A DNA stretch of 64,000 nt from Cololabis saira. Its lineage: Eukaryota > Chordata > Actinopteri > Beloniformes > Belonidae. The DNA lies in NCBI RefSeq assembly GCF_033807715.1, contig NC_084599.1:14482625-14546624 (forward strand). The letters run 5' to 3'. The notes beneath the pieces were generated by a model. The model was not told the origin of the DNA and did not search any database. It saw only the letters and a list, made by a program, of their open reading frames with translations. Position 1 is the first letter of the stretch; each line of letters starts with the position of its first letter. The translations under genes were made by a program, and so were the position numbers. This document shows, in pieces, positions 53,372 to 64,000 of the stretch.

Positions 53372-54131
53372 CAGGGGCGTCAATTGGGTATGGCAAGGTA
53401 CGGCAGCCGCCACACCTTGGCTTCAAGGGAAAATCAAATGTAAATGTTTGTTTTTTAAATACATTTATGGAATTACTCTGTGTCTATTTGTATTGATTAT
53501 TCTATTACTTAATACATATAGAATAACTACAAATGCAAATCAGAACAACATGATCGATTTCACTAGTTATTATACACAAAACTGAAAATCTTAACAAGAA
53601 TATTTGTCTTATTTCTAGTTAAAATGTCTAATTTTTAGTCAAAAAAAATCTCATTACATTTAAGACAAGACTCAAAAATAACCATTTTCACCTGTTTCAA
53701 GTAGATTTTCACTTAAGATAAGTAGAAAAATCTGCCAGTGGAACAAGATTTTTTTGCTTGTAATGAGAAGATAAATCTTGTCCCACTGGCAGATTTTTCT
53801 ACTTATTTCAAGTGAAAATTTACTTGAAACAGGTGAAAATGGTCAAATAAGTTATTTTTCTGGTGATGACTCTTGTTTTAAGTGTAATGAGATTTTTTGA
53901 CTAAAAATTATACATTTTAACTAGAAATAAGACAAATATTCCTGGTAAGATTTTGAGATTTTGCAGTGAGCGAGACTGCATTTGAAAAAGTTCCAATTTT
54001 TCTTGACCACACAGATAAGCTCCATAGACTTCTGTGATGAGTATTAGCTGGACGTGTTGATTGATACTCTAGTTAAGTTCTGTGACTCGTAACCTTGCCA
54101 TACCTTAGCTTTGACTGAATTGACGCCACTG
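53372..54131. mobile_element. hAT-type non-autonomous transposon, 760 bp, 8-bp target duplication
   Basis: CATCCTGG occurs at 53364-53371 and 54132-54139, immediately outside inverted ends CAGGGGCGTCAATT (left) and AATTGACGCCACTG (right). An 8-bp duplication with CAG..CTG ends is diagnostic of hAT elements. Inner end sequence (TATGGCAAGGT) is also inverted-repeated. No transposase frame; most of the interior is a second, palindromic element. Confidence 0.85.
53580..53967. mobile_element. Long palindromic MITE nested in the hAT element
   Basis: Two arms of about 170-190 bp are inverted copies around a short centre near 53760. Paired phrases include ATTTGTCTTATTTCTAGTTA on the left and TAACTAGAAATAAGACAAAT-type sequence on the right, and AAAAATCTGCCAGTGG against CCACTGGCAGATTTTT. 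Differences between the arms indicate age. Superfamily uncertain. Confidence 0.8.
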
Positions 54132-54308
54132 CATCCTGGTAGGAGTGTTGTGCAATAATGATGAATTATTTGAAAGTTATGAAAACTTTCAAGTGCCCTT
54201 TTGTTGTAATTTGTGCTTTTAACAGTTTACCTTTCGCTCCAACCCTCTTTTCTTTCTTCTGCCCCCTCCCCTCCTCCTCCTCGCATCTCCATCTCTCCTC
54301 CACACTGA

Positions 54309-54465
54309 AGGCTGAGTTATGGTTCCGCGTTACACCAACGTAGAGCCTACGCCGTAGGGTACGCGGCGACGCGCACCGTACGGTGTTCATCTGCTGGGTG
54401 CGCGTCGCCGCGTAACCTACGGCGTAGGCTCTGCGTCGATATAACGCAGCACCATAAATCATGCT
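54309..54465. mobile_element. Palindromic Harbinger-type MITE, copy C, upstream of gabra5
   Basis: Same family as copies A and B: GGTTCCGCGTTA at the left and its complement, mutated, at the right, with GGCGACGCGCACC / GGTGCGCGTCGCC inner arms around a short loop. Flanking TGA/CGA may be a decayed trinucleotide duplication. It sits directly before the GC-rich 5' region of gabra5. Confidence 0.85.
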
Positions 54466-55596
54466 CGAGCCTTCCTCCCGCCTCGCTGCACGCTCGCCTG
54501 CTCCACTCGCACCACAGTGTGCGTGGAGCCTCGCACTTTGCGGTCGGATACAGTATTGGATTTTGTGCTGGGCTTGCTATGTGCACGGGGCTCCTCAGGG
54601 ACCAACCAAGCAATGGTCAGTCAGCATAAGTGTTTGCAAGCCGTTACATTTTATTTTTTTATTTTTTTCCCCCCCGCAGCCGACCTTTTAATAGCGCTGG
54701 AGAGAAATAAACCGCGCTGCCGCTGCTGGGGAAACTGCTCGGCATCTTCTATTTATCGTTTTTCGTTAATGTTCGTCTGCTTCTTGTCTCTTCTCTCTTT
54801 CAAAAATACAATTAACATGCGTGGATGGAGGTGATGTCCAGTAGGACCTGACGCCAAAAACACACCAAGACACCGGCGCAATCTGCGTGTGAGATTCAGA
54901 TCTTCGGAGAACTTTGCGCATCGTCTTGCGCGGTAAGCTTGGTTTTATTTGGCAGCTGCGCCAAAGACGGCTGCTGCAGGTCGGTGCATTACAAATGTTT
55001 GGGGAATTTCAGGGGAAATATGCGTTAGGAAAGACCAGCAAAGGTTAGATTTGGCGGTGAAAGCCGGGAGGTATCCACACCTGAATCCCGCTGCATGTGC
55101 TGGGATGCGGCGCATCCTTCACACACACGCGCTGCGGGACAGAAAGCGTTGCAGCTGGAGCTTGAAGGAGTCCCAGACAGCTGCTGTACTTATTGTATCC
55201 TGCTGCAGAACAGGTACAAGTACTATTTGATCCGCTTCAGCCCCGGATTTCAGCCGTTTGCAAAAACTTGATGCAACACAAGTGAGATTCTGGGATGGAT
55301 TATGGGCTGCAAGAGGAAGATGGAACAAATAACGGAAACTGTGACAGATGACAGCTGTAGTTGCATACACGGAGACCGCTGATGTAGATATTCGTGTACA
55401 TTTTGCACGAAAGCAAATGCAGCAACCTATATGTGTGGTCCACTAGTAATTTTGATTTAGTCTCTATAATAAAAATGCCGTAACAAGTAAATTCAGGGAC
55501 GAAACCCGTTTTATTTGGGGTTCAAACAAGCAACGGGCAGTGATGGAGAATTAGACACTTGCTGTAGTTTTACACAAGTATGTGTGTGTGTTTTAG
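54466..55596 (+). promoter_or_regulatory. gabra5: GC-rich 5' region of gabra5
   Basis: A CpG-containing stretch between MITE copy C and the first coding exon, with potential splice signals (CCCCCCCGCAG at about 54679, GTAAGC at 54933 and GTACAAG at 55213). The acceptor TTTTAG at 55591-55596 implies at least one upstream non-coding exon here. No TATA box was recognised, and the start site is not determined. Confidence 0.45.
54680..54932 (+). other. gabra5: Possible non-coding 5' exon of gabra5
   Basis: It is bounded by a polypyrimidine run ending CCCGCAG and by a consensus donor GCG|GTAAGC. If transcription starts inside this interval, only the donor is relevant. Inferred from splice signals alone. 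Confidence 0.3.
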
Positions 55597-55598
55597 GA

Positions 55599-64000
<8,402 letters not shown>

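Overview
The window is vertebrate nuclear DNA, almost certainly from a teleost fish. It carries most of a GABA-A receptor gene pair in head-to-head arrangement: a complete beta-3 subunit gene (gabrb3, minus strand, nine coding exons, 18857-47561) and the first five coding exons of an alpha-5 subunit gene (gabra5, plus strand, 55599-60806, continuing past the right edge). This is the B3-A5 part of the conserved GABRB3-GABRA5-GABRG3 cluster (human 15q11-q13). Exon lengths and phases match the family, and all visible splice sites are GT-AG. The start codons are only about 8.0 kb apart. The two proteins are expected to co-assemble in pentameric GABA-gated chloride channels.

Layout. 1-4600: AT-rich flank, then a decayed minus-strand non-LTR retrotransposon (RTE/Rex3-like) with a (GATG)n tail. 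4839-7471: three terminal-inverted-repeat DNA transposons lying end to end and sharing target bases, with a palindromic Harbinger-type MITE nested in the third. 8600-11100: an unidentified composite of very GC-rich blocks, (TTA)n and long (CA)n. 11100-18856: AT-rich intergenic DNA that probably includes the gabrb3 3'UTR. 18857-47561: gabrb3, with the 3' exons spread out, a 15 kb intron 3, and exons 1-3 packed into about 0.5 kb. Its introns hold a Tc1-like remnant, (TA)n arrays, a striking palindromic 21-bp minisatellite, a CR1/Rex1-like reverse-transcriptase remnant and a TG..CA element with a 5-bp target duplication. 47562-55598: the shared 5' region, crowded with transposons: two copies of the nested MITE family (one 125 bp from the gabrb3 start, one just upstream of gabra5), a 5'-truncated L1-like LINE with poly(A) and a 14-bp target duplication, and a hAT-type element with an 8-bp duplication. 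55599-64000: the 5' half of gabra5, with another TIR element in intron 4.

No bacterial, viral or CRISPR-like system is present. The most notable protein observation is in gabra5: the loop-A position that is His in the diazepam-sensitive alphas (1, 2, 3, 5) and Arg in alpha-4/6 is Leu here (CTC at 57454-57456), the residue beta subunits carry. The most notable DNA observations are the transposon-built shared promoter region, a gabrb3 exon-1 splice donor formed by a (GT)n microsatellite, and the chimeric palindrome minisatellite in gabrb3 intron 4. All calls come from reading the sequence by eye; no alignment or database search was run.
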